Source of the DNA: Nereocystis luetkeana | Taxonomy: Eukaryota; Sar; Phaeophyceae; Laminariales; Laminariaceae | Length of the DNA: 64,000 nt | Reading direction: 5' to 3' | NCBI GenBank assembly: GCA_031213475.1 | Contig: JARUPZ010000013.1 | Coordinates: forward strand, 186,001-250,000 | Shown here: positions 1 to 12,328 of the stretch, piece after piece | Layout: every line of letters starts with the position of its first letter | Position numbering within the stretch: the stretch's first letter is position 1 | The notes under the pieces: generated by a model | Database searches by the model: none | What the model was told of the DNA's origin: nothing | What the model saw: only the letters and a program-made list of their open reading frames with translations | Made by a program: the position numbers and the translations under genes

Positions 1-541
1 CGCTCGTTAGGGGCTCCGACCCACCCTAGGGTCACCGTCTTCACACCATGGCCGGTGTCATGTGGCGGGAGCTGACCAGGCGTGTGATAAAAAAACATTC
101 GGCCGCTGGTTTGAACAAAACAGAAGACAAAACTTCTCCATCCGTCTCGAATGGCAAAAAATAGACTTTTTTTCAGGTTTGGGAGGATACCGTACGACGC
201 CGCCGGCAAGCTCTCGCCCCCTAGACCATGGATCCGCCTGATATCTTCGAGGCCGTCATCTAAACTCGTTGGGCTTGCCAGATACCGAGTGGGTTGGCCG
301 TGGGCTGAGTCTATGTCGAGATCGAGGGTCGATCGTCGCACGAGCTGGTTTCGATCACCGTGTTGACAATTTGCGACCAGATAAACACAAATTGGGCCGC
401 CTGCAGCCGTTGGGGAAAAAAAAAGAAAAAATCAAACATTTTTCTCTTTTGTTCCGACAGCGGCGGTACGAGAATTTTTTTTTTAAAGCCATATATTTCA
501 AAAAAAACTTTTGGACTTCGCGTTTCCATTGGCATAGGTCT
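1..541 (-). mobile_element. Inverted-repeat DNA element, copy A, cut by the window edge
   Basis: Read on the minus strand from 541, this begins AGACCTATGCCAATGGAAAC and then follows the same sequence as the elements at 22194-23149 and 40911-41698. It runs to GGAGCCCCTAACGAGCG at position 1, where the window cuts it. The family is defined by about 20-bp inverted ends, AGACCTRTGCCAATGGRAA, seen at both ends of the 22194-23149 copy. Open frames here (151-366, 269-622) are not conserved between copies, so I read the element as non-autonomous. The superfamily is not recognised. Confidence 0.65.
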
Positions 542-1740
542 TATGCATTTTTTTCAGGTGATCATATGACTGTTTACGAAGGCTTCGTGGTCTCTGGTCC
601 CATACCTGATCAGATTGTATAAAAATCACGTCTTATGGGGCCTGTTTGGTGGAAAAAATGTTCCTCCGAGATTTTATTACTCCTGAAATTCGATGAAATG
701 TTTTTTTCGGCAGCCTTTTCTGATCAACTCTGAAAGTGATAAAATTTGCTTTCGCACAAGACCTCGGTGGCAATATACAATTTTGTTTAGGTTATAGATT
801 GGGTTCATGACGGGTCACGACGCTACATGCTTGGTTACGCTTGTACACAGCTGGGCTCCAACACTTGTGCATCCGCCACCACGGAGAGGGAGGGCAGCGG
901 TACCTTGGCCACCATCGTGTCCCTTGCGGCCGCCCAACTGCAGCTGCTCTAGGCAAAACAACTTTGGAAACGAATAGGACGAGACTACAGCAGCAGTATC
1001 AAAACAATCTAACAGTTTTTTTCTGACTACGACCGCTGCAAGCAGCTCATGCTCCGCGACAGCGAGAGCTCCTTGCTGGTCCAGCGACTAGCAAACCCCT
1101 TACGCAGCTCCCCAGGGGGTTCCACATTACGCTGCTTCCTTCGAGGAGCTGGTGGTGAAGGTTGTGATCGCCCAACCCGGCGTGAGCGACTCCCGTTCGT
1201 GTCGTGTTCCACGTGAAGTTCAAAATGTCGGTTCTGCTCTGTTCTTTCAGTTCTCCCATGAAATAAAACCAAATCCACGATAAGACGGCATATGGCGCAC
1301 CGATCTGGTGTGGCTTTTTGCGGGTGGAAAATCCGACCTCCTGTCTCTTTCAATCACTCAAAACAAATGCACAAGACCCAGCCTCAGTCGAGACTGAGAA
1401 AAAGACCATAACAGGTAAGAGACATAAATTGAGGTGACAGATGCATGAACTGATAACTGAAACTCGGTGGCAGTGCTTCTTCCTGCGCCACTTGGCACTG
1501 ACATGATCTGTTCGTATTCCTATCTCGAAATGTAAATGGTATACGTATTGATACCGCGTATTGTATACCGGATGTGTGATTAAGTACCAGTAAGCGCAAG
1601 CACTGACGTATACCTGGTAGTGGTTAAATATCTATCCGGAGCGCATGGGTGCCGGCGAATGCTGGCACCCATGCAGAGCCCTTGTATTGTTTCACCTACG
1701 ATACCTGGTACATGTCAGCAATAGACGAGCAGTACAGGTT
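542..1740. other. Non-coding stretch, no gene supported
   Basis: Only short overlapping frames are present and none resembles a known family. The stretch contains a strong hairpin (1643-1674) and several ACCTGGTA octamers near 1605 and 1701. Confidence 0.5.
1643..1674. repeat. Perfect 11-bp stem hairpin
   Basis: GCATGGGTGCC is followed after 10 bases by its exact complement GGCACCCATGC. The hairpin stands alone in non-coding DNA. It could be a remnant of a small inverted-repeat element. Confidence 0.7.
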
Positions 1741-2160
1741 AGTATTACGTAATACCTGGTAGTCAGGTTCTACTGCAGTTATACTTGTAGACAACTTGTG
1801 GGCAAGACCAATCGACAGCAACTGGCGGCCTTAACGCCACAAAGAGAACGGATGCTAACACATACGCACGAATCTCAACTCTCCCTACCGTCGGGCCCGG
1901 GAGGCTTTGTGTAGTACGAAGTAGAGCAGAGGTAGTCTTAATCGTAGTTGTAGATGCTCGTTGCATAATACAAGCACAGATCAAGAGCCACAACGCACAG
2001 AACCAAGTCGAAACAAACGCCTGAAACAAACGCCTGACCCCCAGGCGTTTACAGCAACGCTCATTCATACCTCAGGCTCGGATACCCGGTGTTGGTTGAG
2101 ACGATGGAAGGCTCTTGTTTGGTGGTGGTCTTGTTCGCCATTTACCTGTTTTAGTCTAGA
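1741..2160 (+). repeat. Third copy of the palindrome-centre sequence
   Basis: This matches 39440-39830 in the same orientation and 40690-40270 in the opposite one. Shared blocks include the ACCTGGTA-containing start, GTAGACAAC, CATACGCACGAATC, and CATTCATACCTCAGGCTCGGA followed by TTTGGTGGTGGTC. A third copy outside the palindrome means that the sequence at the palindrome centre is a dispersed repeat. Such a repeat could have served as the homologous or fold-back site when the palindrome formed. Confidence 0.7.
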
Positions 2161-3480
2161 CGGGTTTTATATTTTCGTACACTGGCGTTCTTGCGAGGGG
2201 TTAGTGGACGTGTGCCTGTGTTCCAGTTGGACACGGGTGTGGTTGTGTGGTTCCAGCAAGGCATCAATAAATAAGCTTCAACCGGGAAACAGGGGTTACG
2301 TGGAAACCCCTATTTTCGCGATACGGCAGTTATTCAGTTGAATCTGGAGAACACACAAAACCAAGGGCCTCTGACGTCACGGGGGGAAGGCGGACATGAC
2401 CCCATTGCAGACGAAAGTGTGCTGTATATATAGCTATTGAGGAGCGATGCGATGATTGTCCTTTGCCCAAGTAGGCGTGGTGGGGGACGTTATACCCACT
2501 TTTGCGCGTGCGTACCGCTACCCGAACACGCCGATTTGGTCACCACGATTTTCTCCTGTCTCGCCAACGAAGAGCATGCGTAGAGCTATATCGGGAGACC
2601 ATAGTAAATAGCATCTATGGTACACACAAAAACCTATGTGTTTCCCTTTTTTTAGTAATAATATTTGGGCCTCCATAATAGTAAGCGTGTTTCCTATCCA
2701 GGGCAAAAAGTTTGAGCAAATTCCATGCACTCTCTCACACACATGAGAAAAATTCAAATTTGTTGTGCTGCTGCGTGGTACTACTACTCTGTTCCAAGAT
2801 ATGATCACCGGTCGTTTGAAACTTAGTTTTCAACCATTCCTTACATTAAGGGACAGTATACATTTCTACACTCGGTGTCATTCACATCCACGAGTGTCAC
2901 GTGTCGTGCAGTTGATGCGATAGTGTGTACGAGTCTGATACCACAGTGTCAAGACCCGAGGTCCAACGGCCACATACCCCCCACAACAAGTACACGGGAT
3001 ATTTTGCACCCGCATCTGGGGCAATAGTAACAGCAGTGTTACAGCAAACCCTAACCCTACGACGCCCTCTTCATAGAGAGAACATAATGATTCCGTGTAA
3101 AGTTAGGCGATGGGAAGAGAATTCGAGACTCGTGTGGGTCGCGACTCCGCCAATCTGATGGCTTCACATACTTATTGACGCTGTTGGATGCATAAATTTT
3201 GTTTACCCTCGCAGTAAGAAGCGCACACTTCGTCGTGGGGGGCACTAACGGCATGCATGTTAGTGCATGTCGTGGCTCAAACGTACGTACTCATCGGTAG
3301 TACCGTGTACATGTTGTGCGCCTACTCGCTTTCCTCACCTCAGATTTTCCTGGTGGCACAGCACGGAATGTGTTGGCTCCAGTGCACGAGCGCCACAACC
3401 TGCCACATCGAGCGACACCACGGAAGTCACCTCCCGCCCTGTCCGGCAGTAGACTACGCACGACGCCTTGAACGCCGAAT
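2161..3480. other. Non-coding stretch with one MITE
   Basis: Apart from the small element at 2586-2681, I see only short unconserved frames and no family signature. Confidence 0.4.
2586..2681. mobile_element. Small MITE, older copy
   Basis: This is about 96 bp with inverted ends (CTATATCGGGAGACCATAG and CCATAATAG). Its interior AAAAACCTATGTGTTT...TAATATTTGG matches the better preserved copy at 12218-12328. There is no coding capacity. Confidence 0.6.
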
Positions 3481-4852
3481 TCTGAGTGGTTGACCGGGTT
3501 CAGAAGTGAGACAGGTGCCCTGTCGACTCTGCCTACACCAAGCGCGAGTAGCGCGGGACTGACTGCACGTCCCTGCTCCGACTATGACGATGGGCGAGCT
3601 GTGGAGGGCGGCCCAGCTATGAGAATACCAGAAATGTCCGGTAAGCGGGCCGCGGTGGATTCTTGGCGCCGTCTCCGCTTTAGTGGAGGCAATAAGTCGG
3701 GGTCGCATCGTCAGAGGTGTAAGGGGAGACCGTGTCAAGGGAGAGGTATCCCCGTTTAACGGGTAGGCTATACAACGAGGAATACCGCGAGCAACAGCGA
3801 GTAGCGCGCGACGATAAGTTGGTCCGCCGAGCGCTAGAGATCGCGGACGATCAGGATAGGGATGACAAGACATGCAGGAATTCGTGTTCTGGTCGGCACC
3901 AAAGTATAGGGGGGGTGTTTCTTCTTCGTTGTCCACCGTTCGCGTCGACCCTCGCCGTCGCCGCGACCCTGGGAGGACCCCAACCACGACCCCGGAAAAA
4001 AACATGCGGCCGAGCGGGTTGCGTTTTCGTATTCAGGAAACTACAGGGGAAGCTTGTGGGTGATTGCTGGCGCCGGCCACTCCCCGTTTGAGGTTAAGAG
4101 AAGGACCTCCGTATCGAGTTCAAGAGAAACTCGGACGGGGGGGGGAGCGTGTACGGCCACGGTGATAACATAGGCAAACCGTTTGTGTTGATGGGTGTAT
4201 AGCAAGAACCGAGAAGTCGCGGGCTACCGCGAATATGTGGGGGGTGGCCGGTGGAATATGGAAGAGGGAACCCCCGGAGGACTAAAAACGGAGGGCCCGC
4301 CGCCGCCGCCAGTCGGACTCGAATCCGCAGTAGACGGCTGGCGTTAGTGGGGGCACGGCGGGGGAGAGTCGGGATGAGAAACTCCGGGGGCGCAAGGGCC
4401 TTCTCCATTGACGAGCTGGACAGGGTGATTATGTTCAAGTTCAGACTGCGCGTGGGCCAGCCGTTGGGGAGGCGGAGGGTTTCGCCGTTCACTTTCTGGT
4501 TCACTCCGAAAAATACTGGGGAAAGCGCTTTTCTAGGTGGCTTATATCATCCGTAGGCACCGACTTGTGGATGGTCGTCTTACTGGGGACGAGCTGCGGG
4601 CGCGTTGCTCCACTTGGTGAAGGGGCGATGGAAGTGACGGTGCGGCAAGTGGTGGGTGGGGGGACCAGATACCTCCTTGTTAACAGGGTGCACAGATTAA
4701 TCTGCCAACTGGTGGATGGGAGTGAATCGGCGTGCCCCCCAGGCGGGTTCAGCAGCTGGTGTCCGGATGACACCCCAAAGGTGCGTCTTTCTGGGGGGGC
4801 AAACTGCAGTTCATTGCTGGAGATCTCTGCTGCTCGCTCAGGTTCTCGCTAG
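3480..4852. other. GC-rich stretch with overlapping weak open frames
   Basis: Frames of 60-183 codons overlap on both strands, for example 3454-4005 (-), 3732-4091 (+), 4251-4556 (+), 4094-4504 (-) and 4565-4852 (+). Some plus-strand peptides are charged and protein-like: an Arg/Asp/Glu-rich stretch is encoded near 3750-3870, and an Arg-rich one ending in FSIDELDRVIMFKFRLRVG is encoded near 4260-4500. No frame is long or continuous and I recognise no domain. This may be the decayed interior of a mobile element or a broken gene. I cannot name a function. Confidence 0.25.
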
Positions 4853-6459
4853 ATTGGCTGAGGTTGCACGTGATCGATCACATTCATGTCCCTGGCTTTT
4901 AGTTCGTCTTTACGTATGCAATATGGGCCCGCCAACAAGAACCACCTAATATGGGCAAGCCTGACACTCTCAGTCAGGTGCCATCTTGAACCAACCTTTA
5001 GCATAGGCTATTATATAGGATTTAGTGTAGACGCCTGGCTGAGTTGTTTTCGTAACCCAATTTCCTAGCATTCTCCCAAAACAAAAACGTTATGTTCTTA
5101 TTGGGTGTTTTTTATTTGGCGGGCATATACAACACTCTCGGTTGGCTCAAATATTGGGGCCTATGCTGCACTATTGGTAGGCTCAAATGTCTCGTACCCT
5201 GTATGATGACATTCCATTTGCTTAACTTGCTCAAGTTGCGACGTTTTTTCCCTGTCTCAATGTGTGGTCACAGTATGTGTGTCTCTCTAGGATGAAAAAT
5301 CAGGATGCACATTGGGTGTATACCATTGGGTAGATTGAACGGTCTGAGGTGAAGCTCAAACTTACTACTGCACAACAGAGTGCGTTGTACCCAACATACT
5401 TGGCATGGCCCAATATCTCGTGCCTCATAGCAGTATGTAGACGGTCTATTTACAATACGTCGTCAGTACCCAGTAGATAAGAGTACACGAGTGCCATTGA
5501 GTACACTATGTCCAAATAGAGAGGTATAATGCGATGCCCCACAGTACCTGACGCCTAGGGTATTGGGTTTGTCCCAGCACCTCGGAACAGTACATACGGC
5601 ATCTCGAAATGGTGCTGCATTGCAGCAGCGTTGTACCTGGCATCCTGAGACGACGCTGTTGCTTGTATTCCGCTTCTACTGCAGTAGACATTGGTGCATG
5701 TGTTCATGTGACAACAGCGTATTTTCACGTTCGTCAATTCAATAAAAAAACAACTTTGCAGAAACAAAATTCTTCGACGGCACAACTCTGAATACGATAC
5801 CGACATGTCCTCGAACTCAAGAGGCCAAAGGTTACGCGGTCTCAAATGCACGTTGTTTTACTCTCAAACGCCCCATGTTGAGGTTTTGATTGGGCGTGGA
5901 TATGGTTGGTGTAGCTGCAACTATGAAGCGTTCTGGTAAATGGCGTAGCAAAGTGGTTTCAACCATGATTTCAAGGATGTGCAACCAATCAACCGTAGCC
6001 GAGTATATAGAGTGACTGGCAACGTGTATAAACACGACCATACGGCCAACATAACAAACCAAAACCCTTGCTGTTACTTCTGGCTCTGTCACCGGCGTGC
6101 TGTATGCCCTCTGAAGCGCATGAATCACGCGCTCCTCGCGATCTTGTTTGTTGGCAGCGGGAAATCCTTCTTTTACATGCAGAAAAAAAAGTAAAAGAAA
6201 ACCGGTCGGGTCACCTTATCCCAGTCCTTTTGCTCGGAGTGTCGCTCTTCAAAAAATACCTGCCACTTGAGAGGTTTTACGGGGGGCTTGCGCTATCCAT
6301 GTTTTCAGTTTTAGCCACCAAACAGCCTTTGGTTTAAAAGCCTGGCCGACGCATGTCGAAGTTCCACTACTGAAATTACTACCGTAGATGTGTACGTTCT
6401 AACTGTATACAACATGCGTCTATTTACTAGAACGGCACCTGGCATATTATTTTCAAGGT
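4853..6459. other. Non-coding stretch, no gene supported
   Basis: Only short frames are present. Part of 4940-5010 resembles the reverse of 52720-52770 (GGCAAGCCTGACACTCTCAG), so a dispersed repeat family is likely. Confidence 0.4.
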
Positions 6460-7440
6460 TGTTCATGACTGGTAATATTCGAGACGGGATGGGACGGGAC
6501 TGGGTTTGGATGATTCGCGGGAAAATCTCTTGAAGACAGGACGGGACGGGACGGTATGAAAATGAAAAACATGGTTGGCTGGTAGGGACTTGACGGTTGG
6601 TGTGAAATGATCTGAATGGCACGGGACGGTACAGTACAATGACTTTGTTTTTTAGGATGGGACAGGACGGTGAATCTATCCACGACGGTGTGATACGTAT
6701 TTGTTTCACGACGAAACCCGGGACACTATGTAGTTATGTCTCTGCGGGTCGGGACGGTTGATTTGTGTGTTCTGGACGTGACGAGACGGTCTTGGCTGCT
6801 GCTCTGGTGGTTGTATTTTTTGTGGTGCGAAGCGTTCGTAAGTTGTGGTTCGTGGTGATGGTGTTGGTGGTGCTCGTTGGTCGGTCAATCTCCTAACGTA
6901 CTCATCCACGATGGCGGTGTCGAGCACGGCGGTGCTGGAGGCGGTCCTGGTGGTATTTGGCGTTTGTTGTGTTGTCTCGTGTGTGTGATGTGCGAGCTGG
7001 GTGTAGTTTATACTGTCGGCATCAATTTTGGTGATTTCTTGATTTCTGATTCAAAAATAGCGTTTTTATTTTTGTCCAGCTTATTTGTCTAGTTTCACTA
7101 TTTCCTTGATAATCTCGTTAAGAGTAATTAATTTCAGACGTCGAGGTACTGCTTGTAGACGGCCGTCCGTAACAGCGATTATCTGACGACATTTTTGACG
7201 GGCAGAATATGTAATATTGTAGTACTAATGGTAGAATGATGGGACGGGGTGACGGAAGTACCGGGACGGGACGGTCAGGATAGAGTTTAACGGCGGGCCG
7301 GGACGACCGGGGCAGATTTTGTCCGTTTTGGCACCGGGGTGCGACGGCACGAATCAATGGTGAATTAATCCGCCGACGGGACGGGACAACGGTTCCGTCT
7401 TGACGTCGGGTGAACCGTTCCGTCCCGTCGTTACCGTTAT
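6460..7440. mobile_element. Candidate hAT-type non-autonomous element with GGGACGG subterminal repeats
   Basis: Dense GGGACGG/ACGGGACGG hexamer-like repeats lie at 6482-6800 and again at 7230-7430, with ordinary sequence between them. The outermost right part switches strand (CCGTCCCGTCG). Short GC-rich repeats clustered at both ends are typical of hAT elements. Both proposed ends contain a TTCAT...GGTAA-like stretch, but I could not define exact ends or an 8-bp target duplication. The minus-strand frame 7118-7570 (rich in SRPVP) is simply these repeats translated. Confidence 0.45.
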
Positions 7441-9879
7441 TATCGTCTCCCTGATGAACCATGAAAGAGCTTGACTGTTTTCTGATGTACCGCTCATACA
7501 AAGGGTGTTCCGACGATGTTGGGGAGTTCTTCAGTTGAGGACCCACGGCAGCCTGGAATGCTTTACCCATAATGTGTTAGAATTAAGCATGCTCTATCGT
7601 AGCACGCGTTGAACCCGAGAGGGTGTTCGAAATCTGCTTTTTACGACAACTATTTTACCCCAATGTCACAATGAGATACACACGATATAGGTGTTGTTTC
7701 TTTACTCATTAACAGAGAAGCGCTTCATGGACATGTTAGGATGGAAGTGTACTGCCATGACGACGCTAAAAACATAGGGAAGGCCTTTTCGGGTTGCCTG
7801 AAGCGTCCGCCGTATCTCCCCCTAGTATTTAGAAGGATGGCCCGCGCGTTTCTTGTCGACAAGTCGAAACACACCAGGAGGAATGTAACCGCCGCAGCAG
7901 CAAAACTTTTTGAGTTTTCACTCGACTACAGGGTGACCATCAGCCGCGGAGGCACATGAAACCAGCGGCGCGGCTGCTGTGGGCACACGGTGTCACCAAC
8001 GGGGGCCACTCGGACTGCGTTATTTTACCCCCTGATATGCAATGCTGCCCGCATGTATGTGCTTTCGAGTACAGCAGAAACTCAGAAATGGCAGTTTGGG
8101 TCGACACTTTGGGCGAAAACAGAAGATCACCTTATGTTGTTCGACCCTATCCAGACTAACAAGAAGCTTTGATGTCACTTTCTCACACGACTTCGAACGC
8201 GACATTGGCGCTTTGGGCGCCTGAATCGAGATCACCCCGCGGCTTGCATTATCGATATTCAAACTTGTTTCTTAAAATGGTATAACCCTCGAATACCGCA
8301 GTGCAGCGTTGCTCGCATCATAAAACCTATTCTAACCGACTGTCAGGCGGGCCCACTTTCGACCGGACGTGTTCGAGGTATCCTCCTAATGCCTTAAGGG
8401 AACGATGACTAGCCGACAAAGTTGACCCTAACGACAGGAGTAATCTTCCTGCCGTTGTCGTTGTTTCTCCTCGAAACGAAGTATAACAGGATCAAAATCA
8501 ATCACCAGATGTATTTTGTCCACAACGTTGTACCCTACCAGATACCTGGTAGGTATTTAGCTTGCATTACTTTCTCAGTCGACGACGTCATATGGACTCC
8601 GGTTGATGGCAATGGCTCTCCACATGTGTCACGCCCGTCGCGCCCCTGTCGCAGTATAGGTAGACATTTTTACCGAAGTAAACTATCGCTTAGCGATAGG
8701 TCTGTCCGAGTCAGCCCGGTAGGTATTGTTCTGTCGGAGGAGTGTATCTCGGTGCCGAGACTATGTACGCCTCTTTAAAAGGCTTGACTTCAACACTAAC
8801 GATGAATGAGTACCGTGGGCAAACCAACGTCCGCGAGTTGGGCGGTTGAACGCACCTGCTGATAGCCCATCTCGCCGGCGCTACTCTCTCTGCTTCTGGT
8901 GTTTTTTTTCGTTCGTACCAGGTATACGAGTACGAGGGAAGGTTGGCCATGATAGTTTCATCTCACACCAAATATAGTTCGGGAACGGTTGGTAAAGTTA
9001 TCAATATTCAACTCCAATTCATGGTTGTACGTTTTGTGTGCCTGGTAGGTTGGAAAAATCTCAAAGCGTTTCTTCGCTGTCAAAAGTCAAAACACACATA
9101 ATACTACGTGCATAAGGCCCGCTCGGTGTTGAATCTTAGACCTCAAGTATGCGCGTGCCACCACCGCAAGAGAATCTACCGTGTCCTCACCCCCGCCCGT
9201 ATGCTCAACGCACTACGTATGGCTACATCCATTGCTCGTTGTCTAACAGTCGTGAGTTGTGTACTATATATAATCAGACCCAAGGAAGGCTAAGAGAGTG
9301 TCCAACCCTAATCGAAATCCAAATCGAAATTTCGTTTTCGAGACTATATTTCGGTACCTATCTGGGATTTATCTTGACAAAACTCAAAACAATGTCTGTC
9401 TCCTGTCAGCGTATGTACGTTGGGATCCATATCTATGTTGATGTCCAGTCACTTCACACGAGCTTACCAAGTATCTTATGATATACGCGGAGAAATACGA
9501 TATGCGGCGAGACTTGAGTTTGTTATTTCTTGCCGACGCACTGTATTGAACTTACCTCTATCATACTGATCGTAATTCAGGGTAGCTAGCTTTCCAACAT
9601 AACTATTAATAAGTATCAGGTAACGTTCAAGTACGCTACATAGAAAGTTGCAGGGGTATTGCTAGGAGCGGTTCAGGAAACCTTGACGGGCTGCTGTAGA
9701 ATACACCTGCCCGTAGCATGGGCATTGTCTCGTGGTCAGGTGATGGCATCGCCCCCCTCGAGCACTCCCCCACTCTCTCCTCCACTCTCACTCCACTGTT
9801 GCCTCTTCTCCTCTTGATCTCTGAGATCAAGATTCCTTCTATAATGGCCACTTAAGCGCCAATTTCAAATCATCTTCTT
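7441..9879. other. Non-coding stretch, no gene supported
   Basis: Frames up to 118 codons occur (8422-8778 +), but none shows a recognisable motif or a copy elsewhere. The stretch contains ACCTGGTA/TACCAGGT octamers near 8541 and 8920. Confidence 0.35.
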
Positions 9880-10240
9880 TCTTCATCACAAGTGATCTTC
9901 ACAGACACTTCGGTGCCACCTCTGCCATCTCTCTTCACAGAGACAGGCCTCGACACATGCATTATTCCTTCAGGTTATGAGCCTCGTCTACCAGCTACAC
10001 ATCGACTGGCACCACGCAACGACATCTCCATCGGTTCATCAAGTTCTACAGGAATTACGAAGAACGTCCATCCGGTTTTTTTCAAGTGCGGAGGAAAACT
10101 TATTTTTTTCTCCTACAATTAGAAGACCAGCACCGACCTGGCGACGTCTACATCGAATTTCGTCAAGTGTGTTCTACAGGCTTACCTCAAGGAGGACTGA
10201 TTTCACGCTCCCATGCGCGAAGATTTCACGCTTCCATGCG
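9880..10240 (+). mobile_element. Possible relic of a LINE reverse transcriptase
   Basis: The frame 10086-10283 encodes VYIEF..VCSTGLPQGGLIS. The segment GLPQGG followed by Leu-Ile-Ser resembles the conserved G(L/V)PQGS-x-LSP block of non-LTR retrotransposon reverse transcriptases. Nothing else of the enzyme is recognisable, including the YxDD box. The match rests on about 12 residues, so it may be chance. If real it is a short, heavily decayed fragment. Confidence 0.25.
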
Positions 10241-11299
10241 CGAAGCAGGTAAGGGTACTACTGGTACTCATTCACGCGCGTAGCACGTGCGAGTAAGGAG
10301 TCCGGCTTCACGCTTTCACGCGCGAAACTCGTATTCGTACGTACCAGGTAAAACAATGTTTTCACGCTGTAAAGCGCAAAATAAGTCACGCAACCATTTC
10401 GTGCCATCACACGCAAAACTTCGTAGGCCTGACCCCCTCTGTTAATCTGCAACACCCCTACGCCTTTTTTTGTGGAGTTTGATAAGATATCGTCCCCCAA
10501 GAAACAGTCACCCAGAACAAAAAAATAAAGGCGAGGAACAAGAAAAAACAAATCCAGGAGCGGAATAATATAATGGGGCTGCCATGCTGGACTCCTTTCG
10601 CCCAACCCACATGTATGTAAGAAGGTGCCCAATTACCCAAGGAAAAAACAAATTACAGTTGGTGTGTGGACAGCGTGCACTAATGATGAATGCCCATATG
10701 CAAGATCTTGTCTGGTCGCGAGCTCGTTGTACCGCGCCCGCAGCGAACTCCAGTAATTCGTCTTCCTCCAGCTCCCCTTCCCTCGTCACTCCCAACAGAA
10801 CGAGCGTCGCGCGAGGAGACATGCTGGTTTGTTGAAGCTTCTCTTCTAATCGACAAATTGATTGAGGACTCGTGCTCAGTTGCGAGAGCTACGATATGCT
10901 CAAGATTGTCCAGTGTTGTTGTTGGCAGCCGTCTACAAGTTTCATGTTGGTTCCACTTGGACCAGCAGCACCGCATACCCTAAGGCCTTCCCTCTGGATA
11001 TTTGTGACTGTTGTAGCTGTCTGTTTCGTCGGGCGCCCTCCCCTCCAGTTGGATCGATTACCTGCCCGGTCGGTGTGTGAAATTGTCCCCCTCACACAGC
11101 AGTCCAAAGCGATTTGCGCTCATACCGGAACTGATATCGATAGCTGACACACTAATACATCTATTAATAGTGGTAATACATAGAGAGGGGCCTGGAAAAA
11201 CACTGGGCTTCTCGGCTGCCTTGTGTGTTGCCTTTCTTTTTCTGAAATTCCATAACATCATCAAAATTCATTAGCGCATCCTGTTCTTGGCCTCATATC
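10241..11299. other. Non-coding stretch, no gene supported
   Basis: A short cluster of TTTCACGC...GCGCGAA motifs lies at 10195-10330 and forms small imperfect repeats. Overlapping frames at 10680-11150 on both strands look like mutual shadows and have no family signature. Confidence 0.35.
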
Positions 11300-11760
11300 G
11301 GAGAGCGCCTTTTCCATCGTTTCCAAAGTTAGGAGTTGATTGGAGATAATATATATGTATCAATATGCGGAGGTGTTCTGTCCCTAGTCATGAACTTCTC
11401 CAAAAGCATAAAAATGAGGCTCGTTAAATTCCACATGTTTGGGAAAAAACAAGAGGAAAATATGGAAGATTGAAAAATTGAGCGAAAAAAGTGGAAATTC
11501 TGGAGAAAAAAACTCGCCAATAAGAAGAGCGTTTTTTCCATAGTTTTCAAAATTCGGAAATAATTGGAGATATTAATCAATATACGGAGGCGTTCTGTCA
11601 CTATTGGTGAAACTCTCCAGAATAAGCAAAAACATCAAGTTCGTGGAATTTCACATATTTTGGGAAAACAAAAAAAAAAATGGAAGATTGAAAACTTGCT
11701 CCAAAAAAATGTGGAGTTAATGGGAAAAAGTCTCCGATAACAGAGACCCTTACTCGACGC
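11300..11760. repeat. Two tandem ~225-bp units of a dispersed AT-rich repeat
   Basis: Units begin near 11309 and 11533 with CTTTTTCCAT-like starts, share GGAGAT...ATATGCGGAGG(T/C)GTTCTGTC, and end in TGGAAATTCTGGAGAAAAA or its equivalent followed by CTCCGATAA. The same tail occurs at 18990-19040, 59070-59105 and 59520-59555, so this is a dispersed family. It is non-coding. Confidence 0.65.
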
Positions 11761-12217
11761 GGGACCCACTCAATAATACATATCTCTGCAGCATAAAGAC
11801 CACCGCCAATCCTTCTTTCCGTGGGCGAAAAACATCGGGTTTATATACATACGTACGTGATTTGACATCATGTGTATCTGCGTGTCCGCAACTCCAATAA
11901 TACCCTCGGGGGTTCCGGTGTGAACGCCACCCCGCTCGCGAAACACTGTCCCTCCTGATGCATCAACCTAGAATCTTTAGATGGAGAAAGTTAATGATCA
12001 CATACTACGGCACAGAAGACGTGCATGGTAATAATGTATGGTATTCCCGTTTCCCGTTCGGCAAAGATATGTGAGACAATGTAATCAATAATGGCATCGT
12101 ATTGTATACGACAAGCACACTAGTACTAACTGCATGTTATACTACTAGATAATGTGAAAGCCCTGGGATCGATCGCCACTGCTGTATGTATGTACGACGT
12201 GTCATTAGGGGTACATG
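11761..12217. other. Non-coding stretch
   Basis: I see no gene and no repeat that I can define. Confidence 0.4.
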
Positions 12218-12328
12218 CTATTACGGGGGGCCATAGTTAACAGGACCTATGGTATACATAAAAACCTCTATGTTTAACCATTTTTACTAACAATATTTGG
12301 TCCTGTTAACTATGGTCCCCCGTAATAG
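12218..12328. mobile_element. Small MITE, well-preserved copy
   Basis: This is a 111-bp element with about 30-bp nearly perfect inverted ends: CTATTACGGGGG(G)CCATAG followed by TTAACAGGACC, mirrored by GGTCCTGTTAA then CTATGGTCCCCCGTAATAG. The interior is AT-rich. No target duplication is obvious. The related older copy is at 2586-2681. Confidence 0.8.

Noticed and set aside
3454-4005. 183-codon minus-strand frame
   Set aside because: Opposite-strand frames overlap it, its composition is Arg/Pro/Thr-rich as expected from GC-rich DNA, and it has no family signature or second copy.
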